A DNA stretch of 64,000 nucleotides. Source: Bacteroidales bacterium WCE2008. GTDB lineage: Bacteria; Bacteroidota; Bacteroidia; Bacteroidales; UBA932. Positions 1 through 10,574 of the stretch are shown piece by piece. The notes under the pieces are model-generated. The model worked only from the letters and a program-made list of their open reading frames with translations. It searched no databases and was not told the origin of the DNA. The first letter of the stretch is position 1. Every line of letters begins with the position of its first letter. The stretch covers positions 310,001-374,000 of the forward strand of contig FUZM01000002.1 of NCBI GenBank assembly GCA_900167925.1, read 5' to 3'. Position numbers and translations under genes: made by a program.

Positions 1-1
1 G

Positions 2-2512
2 ATCGGCGAGAAAAAAGCGTCAGTCACTTTTGATGCATACATGGGATTCCAGAGTCCTAACACCAACGGAGTCCGCAGCGTGACCGCCCAGGAATATCTG
101 GATCTTATCGACCGTGCCTATACAAGCTTCGGTTCTCTCCAGGAAGGACAGCACTGGTATGACCTTGAGGCTCTCATGCCTGTCCAGAAGCAGTGGCTGG
201 AGAGCGGAAAGTGGAATGGAACAGACTGGTTCAAAGAATCTATCAACAAGAATGCCCCTACCAATAACATAGTATTAGGTATAACCGGAGGCGGAGACGC
301 CGTAAGGTACTCGCTCAGCTTCTCCAAATCCTATCAGGAAGGTACGCTCGGCATGCCGAAACCTACATATTTCGACAGGACGACCATACGCGCGAACACC
401 GATTTCACCATTCTCAAAAAGAACGACCGTGATGTCATAAAACTTGGCGAAAACGTTACCGTCTCGATAACTGACTCACGCGGAATCAATACCGGAGGCA
501 TCTTCAACAACGATGTCCACAACGCTCTTATTAAGACTCCTCTCCTTCCTGCTTACGACCTTGACGGCTCGATCTACACATATGACAAGCAACTCAGAGA
601 CGGCTGGATCGTAAAAGATGACGAAGCTAACTCCCTGCAGCAGGCAGACCTTACAGAGAAACAGGGCAAGGGAGTACGCGTCCAGGGAAGCGTCTATCTC
701 GAAGTCACCCCTGTCAAGGAACTCAAGATACGCACGGCCTTCGGTTTCCGCGCCTTTACCCACTTCGGCCGCGAGTACACTCCGGAATATGCACTGACTT
801 CGACGAATTACAAGAAGTATGACAGCGTAAGCCAGAATTCAAGAGTCAATACGAACTGGACATGGGAACTCACCGCCAACTATAAGAAGACCTTTGCAGA
901 GAACCATACGGTCGAAGCTCTCGCCGGTACCTCAATTGAAGCTACTGGATGGGGCATGGAGCTTTCCGGAACCCGTTCTTCTACAAAATTCAAGACATGG
1001 AATTCCGCAAACGTCGGTTCAGTAGAAAATGCGCTGACCACGGACGAAAATGCAAGCATGGACGGCAAGAACACAGTCCCTTACTATGATCTTATCTCCG
1101 TATTCGGCCGTCTGAACTATAGCTACATGGACAAATATCTGTTTACGGCGATTGTACGTTCAGACGCGTCAAGGAACTTCGACAGAAACTTCAAGAGAGG
1201 TTTATTCCCGTCAGTGTCTGCAGGTTGGATCATCACTTCCGAACCATGGATGGAGTTCTCCAGGAGCTGGCTCAACTTCTTCAAGCTGCGCGGGAGCTGG
1301 GGACAGAACGGAAACTGCATGATCGATCCATTCCAGTACGCAAGTATAATTACTCTCGACGGATCATATGACTTCTCGTACGACCAGATGAATCCGACAG
1401 TTGCAGCATATCCTCAGAATGTCGCAAACAAGAGACTTACATGGGAGACTTCCGAGCAGCTCGCCATAGGCTTCGACTCACGCTTCCTCAGAAGCCGTCT
1501 TGGAGTAAACTTCGACTGGTATCGCAAAGACACCAAGGACTGGCTGGTAACCCCTGACAACAGAGCCATAATGGGAGCAAACGCATCTCCAATCAACGGC
1601 GGCGCCGTACGCAATGCCGGAATAGAACTCAACCTCACCTGGAACGACCATATCGGGGATCTCTCCTACAGTCTCGGGCTCAACGGTTCTTACAACAAGA
1701 ACAAAGTCCTCTATATCAAAAATGAAGAGGGAATAATCCATGGAGATCCAAAGATACTGTCCGAGAACGTCAGGAACCTTGACGGTTTCCAGGCAAAGCC
1801 GGGCAAACCTATCGGATACTTCCTCGGTATCGCCAGCGAAGGTATCTTCCAGAACCAAGCCCAGATCGACAAGTACAATGATAACGGATACGCCTTCATA
1901 AACGGATATGAGCAGACCCAGCCGGGCGACGTGATCTGGATCGACCAGAACGGCGACGGCAACTACGACGAACAGGACTGCATCGAGATCGGCAATCCTA
2001 ATCCTGACTTCACGATGGGATTCAGCATCAACCTGGCATGGAAGGGACTCGATTTCAGCATCAGCGGTTCGGGCGCATTCGGCCACCAGATCATGCAGAG
2101 CTACCGTCAGTTCGCGCTTCAGGAGCTGGAGAACTATACCAACAACTTCGTCAACCGCCTGTGGACAGGAGAAGGTTCTACCAACAAGTTCCCTCGCTTC
2201 TCCCACGGATCGCACAACAACTTCAAGTGCAACGGTTACAACAGCGACATCTGGGCACAGGACGCTGACTATATCAAGATCAGGAACATTACTCTCGGCT
2301 ATGACCTGAAAAACGTGCTGAAAGGACTTCCGTTCAAGTCACTCAGATTATTCGTATCAGGCCAGAACCTCTTCACATTCACCGGATACGACGGGATGGA
2401 CCCTGAGGTCGGAACATACCCTGATATAAGATACAAATGGGCTTCCGGAGTCGATATCGGATATTATCCTTCTCCTAAGGTTTATATGGCTGGCGTAAGC
2501 ATCAAATTCTAA
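2..2512 (+). CDS. SusC-like TonB-dependent outer-membrane transporter, 5' truncated by window edge
   Basis: The reading frame is open from base 2, so the gene begins before the window; the Met at base 41 is internal. What remains (about 836 residues) is the barrel half of a SusC/RagA transporter, usually about 1000 residues; the signal peptide, carboxypeptidase-like domain and most of the plug are missing. The C-terminus ends in alternating residues closing with Phe (MAGVSIKF), the usual outer-membrane insertion signal. A SusD-like gene follows after 12 bases, the standard pair for importing glycans or peptides across the outer membrane with TonB energy. The substrate cannot be read from the sequence. 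The family call is firm. Confidence 0.95.
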   Translation: MGEKKASVTFDAYMGFQSPNTNGVRSVTAQEYLDLIDRAYTSFGSLQEGQHWYDLEALMPVQKQWLESGKWNGTDWFKESINKNAPTNNIVLGITGGGDAVRYSLSFSKSYQEGTLGMPKPTYFDRTTIRANTDFTILKKNDRDVIKLGENVTVSITDSRGINTGGIFNNDVHNALIKTPLLPAYDLDGSIYTYDKQLRDGWIVKDDEANSLQQADLTEKQGKGVRVQGSVYLEVTPVKELKIRTAFGFRAFTHFGREYTPEYALTSTNYKKYDSVSQNSRVNTNWTWELTANYKKTFAENHTVEALAGTSIEATGWGMELSGTRSSTKFKTWNSANVGSVENALTTDENASMDGKNTVPYYDLISVFGRLNYSYMDKYLFTAIVRSDASRNFDRNFKRGLFPSVSAGWIITSEPWMEFSRSWLNFFKLRGSWGQNGNCMIDPFQYASIITLDGSYDFSYDQMNPTVAAYPQNVANKRLTWETSEQLAIGFDSRFLRSRLGVNFDWYRKDTKDWLVTPDNRAIMGANASPINGGAVRNAGIELNLTWNDHIGDLSYSLGLNGSYNKNKVLYIKNEEGIIHGDPKILSENVRNLDGFQAKPGKPIGYFLGIASEGIFQNQAQIDKYNDNGYAFINGYEQTQPGDVIWIDQNGDGNYDEQDCIEIGNPNPDFTMGFSINLAWKGLDFSISGSGAFGHQIMQSYRQFALQELENYTNNFVNRLWTGEGSTNKFPRFSHGSHNNFKCNGYNSDIWAQDADYIKIRNITLGYDLKNVLKGLPFKSLRLFVSGQNLFTFTGYDGMDPEVGTYPDIRYKWASGVDIGYYPSPKVYMAGVSIKF

Positions 2513-2524
2513 ACCCGAAAGAAC

Positions 2525-4351
2525 ATGAAAAAAATAATACTTACTTTATTCACATGTCTGTTTGCCGTAATCAGCTGCGATAAGATCGAAGATATGCTCG
2601 ATGCGACAAACTACCAGAAAGCGGACAGTTCCTCTTTCCCTAAGACTGAGAAGGATGCGGAACAGCTCATAAACGCTCCGTACTATACCTTCTATTCCCT
2701 GTACAATGGAAGTATTTTCAGGACAAACCTGTTCAGACACATGATCGCCAGCGACGACGTCTATGGTCATGGATCCGAGTCTTCTACCGAAACATCAGCG
2801 GCAGACCGCCTGCTTGAGGTTTCCGGAGAAGAGACCAACGCCCCTTGGATAGACTACTATAAGGGTCTTCACCGCTGTAATTTCGCCATCGAAGCGATTT
2901 CGGCGATGGACGACGCTCTCTTCACGGGAGACAACAAGAACTGGTATCTCGGCCAGGCTCACTTCATGAGGGCCTTCTACCTCTGGACACTTGCCGACAA
3001 GCATGAGACATTCCCGCTTACGCTCACGGCTGAGGTTGATAATCTGCCGAATGCGACAGTAGATGAAATCTACGAAGCAATCGCCGCAGACCTTACCGAG
3101 GCCATCAGGCTCATCCCTGCCAAATACGGCTACTCACGCGAGAACAACCAGGTCGGCCGTGCTACAAAATACGCAGCAGAGGCTCTCATGGGCCGCGTAT
3201 GGCTGTTCTACACAGGATTCTACAAGAAGGACAAGATGGCAGATGTAACCAAGGAAATGGTCATAAGCTATCTTGAGGACTGTGCCAATACCAGCGTATC
3301 CCATTTCGACCTTGAAGACGATCCCCGTGCACTCTGGGCATATACCAATGAGTATTCCAGCGGTCTTAAATATTCCGAAGAAGGCTTCGATACATACGTA
3401 AGCCGCGAGAAAATCCGCTGGGTCGGAAACCACAGCAAGGAGACCATCTTCGCAACTCATTTCTCGCTCACCGGAACTGACCGCAACCGTCTCGGCGAAT
3501 GGCTGGGAATCCGTAATTCCAGCAAGACTACCAACGCGACCTGCTACCCTTATTCAGCTAAGTCCAACGGTAACGCGTCAGTCAACCCTCTGATGGTCAA
3601 AGAATGGTATGAGGATCCGGACTACGGCCCTGCCGACAAACGTTTCTATGGTTCGCTCATGGCGTCCCGAAATGCAGACGAAGTATATCCATGGTTCAAT
3701 GACGGCTATGTAGAGATTCCAGATTTCAGCGGAGATAACGCCAAGGAAGTGGAGAGGACTCTCTTCTATCCGAAGAAATACATCGCTGTCGCATGCTATG
3801 CCGACGGTAACAAGTCAAGCATGTACAACAACTTCTTCCATGCCATCAACAGTTCTGTCAGCGACAATAACAACGGACTGCGCAACGATGCCATATACAT
3901 ACGTTTCGCAGACGTTCTCCTGATGCTGGATGAACTGAAAGGCACAGTCACCGGAATGAACCGTCTTCGCGCACGTGCAGGACTGGCTCCATACGATTCA
4001 TACTCATTCGAACGCCTCCAGAAAGAGCGCCGCTATGAATTCGCATTCGAAGGACTACGTTTCGACGACCTCCGGCGCTGGTATCCGGAAACAGCCGGAG
4101 AAATCATCCAGAAGAACCAGGATGGCGGATATATCGAATTCAAGGGAAATATCGTTCCAGACGGTTACCGCGAGATGCCTGGCAGGTCCATCTCTCAGAG
4201 ATATGCCAAGACCCACGGTTTCTGGATGATTCCTCTGAAGCAGATCAGTCTCCAGGAAGGACTCCTGGTCCAGCACAAAGGATTTGAAGAAGGAGAAGAC
4301 TGGCTGTTCACCAGCGGTGACCTCCCTTACTATGATGTGATCAAGAAATAA
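2525..4351 (+). CDS. SusD/RagB-family nutrient-binding lipoprotein
   Basis: A 608-residue surface lipoprotein that caps the preceding SusC barrel and binds its substrate. The N-terminus is a lipoprotein signal peptide with the acceptor Cys at residue 18 (AVISC). The SusD core is visible as TPR-like helices around residues 80-220 (AHFMRAFYLW is the usual RagB/SusD motif) and a C-terminal SusD segment with QKERRYEFAFEGLRFDDLRRW, typical of the family. No enzyme gene follows; a strong terminator begins 27 bases after the stop, so this operon ends with SusD. The ligand is unknown. Confidence 0.95.
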   Translation: MKKIILTLFTCLFAVISCDKIEDMLDATNYQKADSSSFPKTEKDAEQLINAPYYTFYSLYNGSIFRTNLFRHMIASDDVYGHGSESSTETSAADRLLEVSGEETNAPWIDYYKGLHRCNFAIEAISAMDDALFTGDNKNWYLGQAHFMRAFYLWTLADKHETFPLTLTAEVDNLPNATVDEIYEAIAADLTEAIRLIPAKYGYSRENNQVGRATKYAAEALMGRVWLFYTGFYKKDKMADVTKEMVISYLEDCANTSVSHFDLEDDPRALWAYTNEYSSGLKYSEEGFDTYVSREKIRWVGNHSKETIFATHFSLTGTDRNRLGEWLGIRNSSKTTNATCYPYSAKSNGNASVNPLMVKEWYEDPDYGPADKRFYGSLMASRNADEVYPWFNDGYVEIPDFSGDNAKEVERTLFYPKKYIAVACYADGNKSSMYNNFFHAINSSVSDNNNGLRNDAIYIRFADVLLMLDELKGTVTGMNRLRARAGLAPYDSYSFERLQKERRYEFAFEGLRFDDLRRWYPETAGEIIQKNQDGGYIEFKGNIVPDGYREMPGRSISQRYAKTHGFWMIPLKQISLQEGLLVQHKGFEEGEDWLFTSGDLPYYDVIKK

Positions 4352-4378
4352 CAGGTTCTTTTCTCAACATATTGCGTT

Positions 4379-4420
4379 CAGGCCCCGGGAGACAGGCAAT
4401 TTCTTCCGGGGCCTGTTTTT
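4379..4420 (+). terminator. Rho-independent terminator after the first SusC/SusD pair
   Basis: A perfect 10-bp GC-rich stem (CAGGCCCCGG at 4379-4388 with CCGGGGCCTG at 4406-4415) encloses a 17-base loop and is followed by TTTTT. The T run lies on the right only, so it serves the plus-strand SusC/SusD transcript, although it also sits one base beyond the end of the convergent regulator gene. Confidence 0.9.
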
Positions 4421-7387
4421 CTACTCCTCAGAAACGTCATCCTGTTTACCGAGATTGCCGTTAAGCATGACCGAAGGGGCGATTCCGAACTGTTTCGTGA
4501 AGCATCGCGTGAAATACTTCGGATCGTTGAATCCGACTTCATAGGCGATTTCCGAGACATTCATGTCTCCCATGGTCCCGTTGATGATGATCTCCTTTGC
4601 GACATTGAGCCTGTAAAGCCTTATGAACTGCGCGATCGACTGGCCTATGGTAGCATTCAGCCTCTCGTTCAGGACGCTGCGGCTCATGCCCATCGCATCC
4701 GAGAACATGGCAATATCAAGGTCAGGCTGCTTGTAGAGCTCCTGGATCGTCGTCATGACCTTATCTACGAACATGGAATCGCTGTCGGCCGGATCCCTGT
4801 AGGTCAGCACATTATGGCTGGCGAGAATCTCATTCTGGCGGAGAAGACGATGGTTCTGTTCGGACAGCTCGTCGACCTTTTCCTGGATCTGGCGCTTCTG
4901 TTCGGACAGCAGTCGGGTCTGCCGGTCGACCTCTTTCTGGAGCTTTTCCTGATTGCGGCTGATGGCGCGGGTCCTCCACTTGACAATCTGCAGGATGAGG
5001 GCCAGTACCATGAGAACGACAATCAGCGCGAACCACCAGGTCCTGTAGAAGAACGGCTTCACCGATACCATGACTTCGTCCATCGAAATCACATTTCCTT
5101 CTTCGTCCAGAGCCCGGGCCTGCATCTTATAGTTCCCGCCGGGAACTTTCCCATATCTTATGAATCTTCCGCTCCTGTAAGTCGGAATCCATTCCTTCTC
5201 TTCAGGGAAAAGACGGTATTCGTATCTTATCCGGGAATTCTGGACATAAGAAAGATCCGATATCTGGAATATCAGTTCCCTTTCTTTTTCGTGGATACTT
5301 ATGCTCCTGTCATACAACAGATTTACCAGAGACTGGCCCACGATCGCCCCGGAAATCACTATTTTCGGTTTGCAATACGAGTCCGGGAACACATAGCTTG
5401 ACCGGAGCAGGCTCAAGCCTCTCTTCTGGCCGAGATAGATGGTTCCATGATCATCCTTGCCTATGCTGTTCTCGCAGAAGGCCTCCATTTTCAATCCGTC
5501 ATGGACATCAAAACTGCTCATGCTTCCGGTAAGGGTATCAAAACGGGAAAGTCCGTTTTCAGTCGTTATCCACATATATTCCCCGTCAAGCAGAAGCCCC
5601 CTCACACGATTGTCAGCCAGGCCATTCTCCTTGGTATAGACAGTTATCCCGGAATCCTTACTCAAGTCCTTACGGGCTTTATATACGCCATGAGCGAAGG
5701 TTCCGAACCACATATAATCCCCGTCAGGCACGAGAGAAAAACTGGCAGGTATCTCAGGATGGAGCACATAGCTGAAAGTTTTCAGGTCTATGATCCTCAG
5801 TCCGTCCTGACTGCTCATCCAGAGTTTACCGTCTTCGATCGTACCTCCGGTACACATGAATATGCTTTCCTTATACTCCCTGAAGACAAGTTCAGTCAGG
5901 TCATAGTAGAAAAGGCCTTCGCGTGCCAGTATCCATATATAATTGTTGATACTGTCATATATAAGCTGATTGATAAGGTCTATTCTTCCGGCTATTTCCG
6001 AGTCGCTGTCTTTCGGGACATAGACCGTGCCCGGAGAAACCGTGCTGATGTAGTTCATGTCCCCCTCGACCGATCCCATCCAGAGTCTTCCCTGCCCGTC
6101 TTCCGTAAATGCAGTCAATGTATTGTGGCTCAATCCGGAGTTCTGGGTGTTGAAATACTTGAACCTCATGTCTCCAAGATGGAGATATAGCCCGTGTTCG
6201 GTCGCCCCGAACCACTGGTGTCCCAGCCTGTCAATGTACAGGGAACGGATAGGAGTCAACGGAAGAGAAGTCGGATCGTTCTCCCTGTGGGAGACATTGA
6301 TTATGGGAAGTCTCTTCTTCATCAGTATTGTAAGGCCGTCCACCTCCTGTCCGACCCATATCTGGGCGCCGTTGGTCTTTATGCAACGCACGAGATCCCC
6401 GGGAAGTATCTTGTTTCCATAAATATTGGTATGCGAATCGTATCTGATGAACCTGTCATTCGAGGAATCATAGATATTGACGCCCCCGAGAGTACCGATC
6501 ACGACGTCACCGTCGGGAGAAAGCGCCAGACCGCTGATTTCGCTGTTGGAAAGAGAGTTTTTGTCGGAGATATCGTTAAGATAGACCTTATATGTCCCGC
6601 TGGCGAGGTCGATCCGGTAAAGACCACGGAGAGTACCTACCCATACCTCGCTTCCGGTACGGAGGTATGCAGTTCCTTCATTTCCCTCTCCGATATTGAT
6701 GTTAGGCTGCACAGGCGTCGCCACGAGCCCCTCCCCTCTGACCGGTCTTACCTTATAGATACGCCCGTTCCATGATACCCATATCGACCCGTCATTCTCG
6801 ACATCACACAGGGCGATATGGTTGTTGGTACTCGAATTCGAGCTGATTTCAATGGACTCGACATTGAATGTCTGGCCGTCATCGCTGAACGAAACGCGAT
6901 GGATAAGGTTTCCTATAGTGAACCACATGCATCCGTCCTCCGACTTGACGACAGCGTTGCAGTAGGAATGACGGTAAGTCGCCTTGACCACATCCGGAAC
7001 AGGATAAGCTTTAAGAGTATTCATGTCCAGGATGTCGATTCCGCCCGAACCGGCTATCCATAGACGGCCATAGTCGTCCTGTTCGCACTGAGTAAGATAA
7101 TAGCTGCTGATCGGAGTCTCGGTCGCAGGTGAGAAGTTGACGAAAGTATCTCCGTCGTATCTGGCGAGTCCGCCTCCGAACGTACTGATCCAGACGAAAC
7201 CTTTGTCATCGAAGAGAAGACCATTGATATTGGCATCAGGAAGACCGTCATCTTTGGTAAGAGTACAGATCGGGTAATAATCCTCCGTCCTGTCCTGGCT
7301 GAAACCCTGTAAAGGGCAGAGCAGCAGCAACATAAAAACTGTCGGCAGAAAATCCACCATGATTTTTTTCGTGTCCACCTTAAACAT
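4421..7387 (-). CDS. Membrane-bound one-component regulator: beta-propeller sensor, Y_Y_Y domain, TM helix, coiled coil, AraC HTH
   Basis: A 988-residue sensor-regulator. A signal peptide or anchor (about residues 1-31) is followed by two-component-regulator propeller repeats to about 640 (DGLPDANINGLLFDDKGFVW, LWIAGSGG, IWVGTLRG), a Y_Y_Y domain near 695-762, one TM helix near 780-803, a Gln/Glu-rich coiled coil near 805-855, and an AraC-type HTH near 880-978 (SEIAYEVGFNDPKYFTRCF). Hybrid two-component regulators of Bacteroides polysaccharide loci share both ends, but here histidine kinase and receiver domains are absent. I chose ATG at 7387; the codon before it is TTG, also a possible start. 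It is divergent from the SusC-SusD-GH43 operon, which it probably controls. Confidence 0.88.
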   Translation of the reverse strand: MFKVDTKKIMVDFLPTVFMLLLLCPLQGFSQDRTEDYYPICTLTKDDGLPDANINGLLFDDKGFVWISTFGGGLARYDGDTFVNFSPATETPISSYYLTQCEQDDYGRLWIAGSGGIDILDMNTLKAYPVPDVVKATYRHSYCNAVVKSEDGCMWFTIGNLIHRVSFSDDGQTFNVESIEISSNSSTNNHIALCDVENDGSIWVSWNGRIYKVRPVRGEGLVATPVQPNINIGEGNEGTAYLRTGSEVWVGTLRGLYRIDLASGTYKVYLNDISDKNSLSNSEISGLALSPDGDVVIGTLGGVNIYDSSNDRFIRYDSHTNIYGNKILPGDLVRCIKTNGAQIWVGQEVDGLTILMKKRLPIINVSHRENDPTSLPLTPIRSLYIDRLGHQWFGATEHGLYLHLGDMRFKYFNTQNSGLSHNTLTAFTEDGQGRLWMGSVEGDMNYISTVSPGTVYVPKDSDSEIAGRIDLINQLIYDSINNYIWILAREGLFYYDLTELVFREYKESIFMCTGGTIEDGKLWMSSQDGLRIIDLKTFSYVLHPEIPASFSLVPDGDYMWFGTFAHGVYKARKDLSKDSGITVYTKENGLADNRVRGLLLDGEYMWITTENGLSRFDTLTGSMSSFDVHDGLKMEAFCENSIGKDDHGTIYLGQKRGLSLLRSSYVFPDSYCKPKIVISGAIVGQSLVNLLYDRSISIHEKERELIFQISDLSYVQNSRIRYEYRLFPEEKEWIPTYRSGRFIRYGKVPGGNYKMQARALDEEGNVISMDEVMVSVKPFFYRTWWFALIVVLMVLALILQIVKWRTRAISRNQEKLQKEVDRQTRLLSEQKRQIQEKVDELSEQNHRLLRQNEILASHNVLTYRDPADSDSMFVDKVMTTIQELYKQPDLDIAMFSDAMGMSRSVLNERLNATIGQSIAQFIRLYRLNVAKEIIINGTMGDMNVSEIAYEVGFNDPKYFTRCFTKQFGIAPSVMLNGNLGKQDDVSEE

Positions 7388-7393
7388 CAATTT

Positions 7394-7419
7394 TTACACT
7401 TACGTACCCGTAAATGTAA
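7394..7419. promoter_or_regulatory. 26-bp palindrome, candidate operator between regulator and SusC
   Basis: The arms TTACA-c-TTACG and CGTAA-a-TGTAA flank a 4-base centre (TACC); one position on each arm does not pair. The element is 6 bases upstream of the regulator ATG and 70 bases upstream of the SusC ATG. A weak -7-like TAATTTG (7421-7427) abuts it on the plus strand and a TACATTTA lies inside it on the minus strand, so a bound protein would cover both divergent promoters. The palindrome is seen directly; the operator role is inferred. Confidence 0.55.
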
Positions 7420-7489
7420 GTAATTTGGTGCAGAAAAACAATTAACCGAATAAAACCGCATTAAATTAATTCCTAAAACAGAGATCATT

Positions 7490-10400
7490 ATGAAACTCTC
7501 ATGTAAACTAAGCTGTATCCTTTTCACGGGATTGTTGATGCTGTCTTCCAATTTCAGCTACGGACAGAACAACATAACAGTTACAGGAAAGGTTACTGAT
7601 CAAAGTGGAACCCCGGCCGTGGGGGTCAGCGTCATGCTCAACAGCAAAACGACTGTTGGTACAGAAACAGATCCGGAAGGAAACTATTCGCTTAACGTTC
7701 CTTCAGAATCAACTCTTATTTTTTCTTGCATAGGGTACGAGACTCAGAATGTACCCGTCAGGGGTCGCACTGTAATAAATATTGTAATGGTCGAGGATTC
7801 CGAATTCCTCGAAGAGACCGTAGTCATCGGATACGGCGTCCAGAAAAAGAGCGATGTTACCGGAGCAATCGCATCTGTCAAGAGTTCCGACCTGGAGAAC
7901 AGGACGGCGACAGACCTCGCCCAGGCCCTCCAGGGAAAAGCAGCCGGTGTCCAGATCGTCAACTCGTCAGGAGCGCCTGGTTCTTCATCCAACATCCAGA
8001 TCCGAGGATATTCCTCAAACAGCAGGACATCACCTCTTATTATAGTGGACGGTCTGAAGACAAACGACCTCAGCTATCTCGATCCGGAGACCATCGCCTC
8101 TATCGAAATCCTGAAAGATGCCGCTTCTGCGGCGATCTACGGTATCGAGGCCGGCAACGGAGTAATCCTCGTCACTACCAAGTCCGGCAGCTCCCAGAAC
8201 GGCAGAGGCCGCGTATTCTATAAATTCCAGAACTCATCGCAGTCAGTCGCCCGCCTTCCTAAGACGCTGAATTCAAAAGAATACATGGACTATATGGTCC
8301 TCTCCGGCGCAGCCACACAGGGAGACTTCCAATATGACGGCAAGACCGATACCGACTGGGCTTCAGAAATGCTGGAAACCGGTTTCCAGAGGAAACATGT
8401 CCTCGGCTTCGAGGGAGGAAACGACAGGGCCAAGTTCTATGCCGCGCTGACCTATTCCGACAACGATGGTATAATCATCGGTAATAAGGATACCTTCGAA
8501 CGTCTTTCAGGCCAGATCAATGCCGAATACAAGATCAACAGCTGGCTTACCGTCGGCGTCAACACGACCATTGACAAGAGCTCCAGGAGAGCCCTCAACG
8601 AAAGCGCCAGGACCACCGATACCGTATTCGCATCCATTCTTACCTCAGACCCTATCACTCCGTTCATATATGAAGACGGGGAAATTCCGATAAGAGTCCA
8701 GGAGACCATCAAAGCCGGCCACAATGTCCCGAGAGACCCGTCGGGAAGAGTCTATGGCGTATCCGTATTCGGCGACCCGAGCTATCTCTGGCATCCGCAC
8801 GCCCTTCTCGACAGGACAGATACGGAGACCAAGAGTTTCAGGGCCAGAGGTACCGCTTTCGTGAACATATCCCCTGTCAAAGGATTCGTCTTCACATCTA
8901 GGCTCGGATTCCATGGCGGTTACAGCCACACCAGCACATTTAACCACGACGTATATACCACTGCAAGGAACAATCAGGCTTTGTCCATCTCCGGCAATGT
9001 CAATGACATCATCTACTATCAGTGGGAGAACTTCGCCAACTACAACAAGGCGGTCGGCCGCCACGCCTTATCCGCAATGGCCGGTATTTCATATCAGCAG
9101 ACCGATTCTGATTTCATCAGGGCAAGCGGAAACGAGCTCTCCAACGAAGCGGAGAACTTCCGCTATCTCAGCAATGCAGTGAACACCGCCCAGATGTCAA
9201 TCTCCGGCCAGCCGGATACAAGGAGAAACGTTTCTTACTTCGGACGTCTCGGCTACACCTTCGACAACAGATTCTTCATCCTCGGCAACTTCCGCGCTGA
9301 TGCCTATGACAAATCCAAGCTGGATGTCCAAAGCAGATGGGGCTACTTCCCTTCCATCTCCGGAGGCTGGAACATCAGCAACGAAAAATTCATGAAGGGC
9401 ATCATGGACAAGACCGGTCTTACCTTCATGAAACTGAGAGCATCCTGGGGTGTCAACGGTAATGTCAACGCGCTCGGCGATTACCAGTACGCTTCCGTAC
9501 TGGAGAGCTCTTCCGACTACGGAAACAACCTCGGATCAGGCTTCATCATCGGAGTACGTCCTTCCAAGCTCCTCCCGAACAAGAATATCAAATGGGAGAC
9601 CTCGAAACAGGTCGACCTCGGTATCGACATCCGCATGTTCAAGGAAAGACTCACCTTCACTCTCGACTGGTACAACAAAAACACCCATGACCTTATCACC
9701 AGCACGACCGCACCTGGCAACACCGGAGCAGAGACTGTCTATGTCAACGCCGGAAAGGTCAACAACCATGGTACGGAAATCGAGCTCGGCTGGAAGGACG
9801 TCATCGGCGAATTCAGCTACGGAATCTCCGGAAACATCTCTACTGTCCATAACAAAGTAGTCAAAGGAACATCGAAAGACCGCGTCCCGGGCCAGAAGAT
9901 CTGGAGTTCATACGACGTCACCTATTTCGAGGAAGGCTATCCTCTCTGGTATCTCAGGACCTTTGTCGTAGACCATATCGACCAGGCTACAGGCGCCGCA
10001 GTCTACAAGGATTTCAACAACGACGGAGAGATCACTCCTGACGACCAGATGATGACCGGAAGCGGAATTCCTGACTACACCTACGGAATTACAGTCAACA
10101 TGGCCTACAAGGGCTTCGATTTCGTCCTTCTGGGCTCCGGCTCCCAGGGTGCAGACCTTCTCTATGCCGTGACCAGGGCTGATGCGCTCCAGCTGAACAC
10201 TCTCAGAGAATTCTACACCGACGCATGGCAGAACAGCAGTTCTACCGGATACAAGTATCCGAAGCCGGATGTGAGCGACCGTTTCTACAAGACTTCCAAC
10301 TTGCGTGTGTACGACGCTTCATTCTTCAAGATCAAACAGATCCAGCTCGGTTACAACGTCCCTGGCAAACTTCTCAAGAAAATCGCAGTCGGTTCATTGA

Positions 10401-10561
10401 GAGCATATGTTTCGCTGGATGATTTCTTCACCTTCACCAAATATCCGGGACTCGATCCGGAGACCAGTCACGCAGGTTCATCCGCATCAGGACTTGGTAT
10501 CGACTACGGTTCTTACCCTATCGCAAAGAAGGTTGTATTCGGCGTAAATCTGTCATTTTAA
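7490..10561 (+). CDS. SusC-like TonB-dependent outer-membrane transporter
   Basis: A full-length 1023-residue SusC/RagA transporter. In order: signal peptide ending near SYGQ (about residue 26); a carboxypeptidase-regulatory-like beta-sandwich (about 29-105, ITVTGKVTDQSGTPAVGVSV); a TonB-box-like stretch EETVVIGYG near 107; a plug domain with QIRGYSS, PLIIVDGLK and ASIEILKDAASAAIYG; then the barrel, ending in FGVNLSF. It heads an operon with SusD (13-base gap) and a GH43 lipoprotein, and is divergent from the propeller-AraC regulator. The GH43 partner suggests an arabinose- or xylose-containing glycan, which is inference. Confidence 0.97.
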   Translation: MKLSCKLSCILFTGLLMLSSNFSYGQNNITVTGKVTDQSGTPAVGVSVMLNSKTTVGTETDPEGNYSLNVPSESTLIFSCIGYETQNVPVRGRTVINIVMVEDSEFLEETVVIGYGVQKKSDVTGAIASVKSSDLENRTATDLAQALQGKAAGVQIVNSSGAPGSSSNIQIRGYSSNSRTSPLIIVDGLKTNDLSYLDPETIASIEILKDAASAAIYGIEAGNGVILVTTKSGSSQNGRGRVFYKFQNSSQSVARLPKTLNSKEYMDYMVLSGAATQGDFQYDGKTDTDWASEMLETGFQRKHVLGFEGGNDRAKFYAALTYSDNDGIIIGNKDTFERLSGQINAEYKINSWLTVGVNTTIDKSSRRALNESARTTDTVFASILTSDPITPFIYEDGEIPIRVQETIKAGHNVPRDPSGRVYGVSVFGDPSYLWHPHALLDRTDTETKSFRARGTAFVNISPVKGFVFTSRLGFHGGYSHTSTFNHDVYTTARNNQALSISGNVNDIIYYQWENFANYNKAVGRHALSAMAGISYQQTDSDFIRASGNELSNEAENFRYLSNAVNTAQMSISGQPDTRRNVSYFGRLGYTFDNRFFILGNFRADAYDKSKLDVQSRWGYFPSISGGWNISNEKFMKGIMDKTGLTFMKLRASWGVNGNVNALGDYQYASVLESSSDYGNNLGSGFIIGVRPSKLLPNKNIKWETSKQVDLGIDIRMFKERLTFTLDWYNKNTHDLITSTTAPGNTGAETVYVNAGKVNNHGTEIELGWKDVIGEFSYGISGNISTVHNKVVKGTSKDRVPGQKIWSSYDVTYFEEGYPLWYLRTFVVDHIDQATGAAVYKDFNNDGEITPDDQMMTGSGIPDYTYGITVNMAYKGFDFVLLGSGSQGADLLYAVTRADALQLNTLREFYTDAWQNSSSTGYKYPKPDVSDRFYKTSNLRVYDASFFKIKQIQLGYNVPGKLLKKIAVGSLRAYVSLDDFFTFTKYPGLDPETSHAGSSASGLGIDYGSYPIAKKVVFGVNLSF

Positions 10562-10574
10562 TTAAGAGTTCGTT

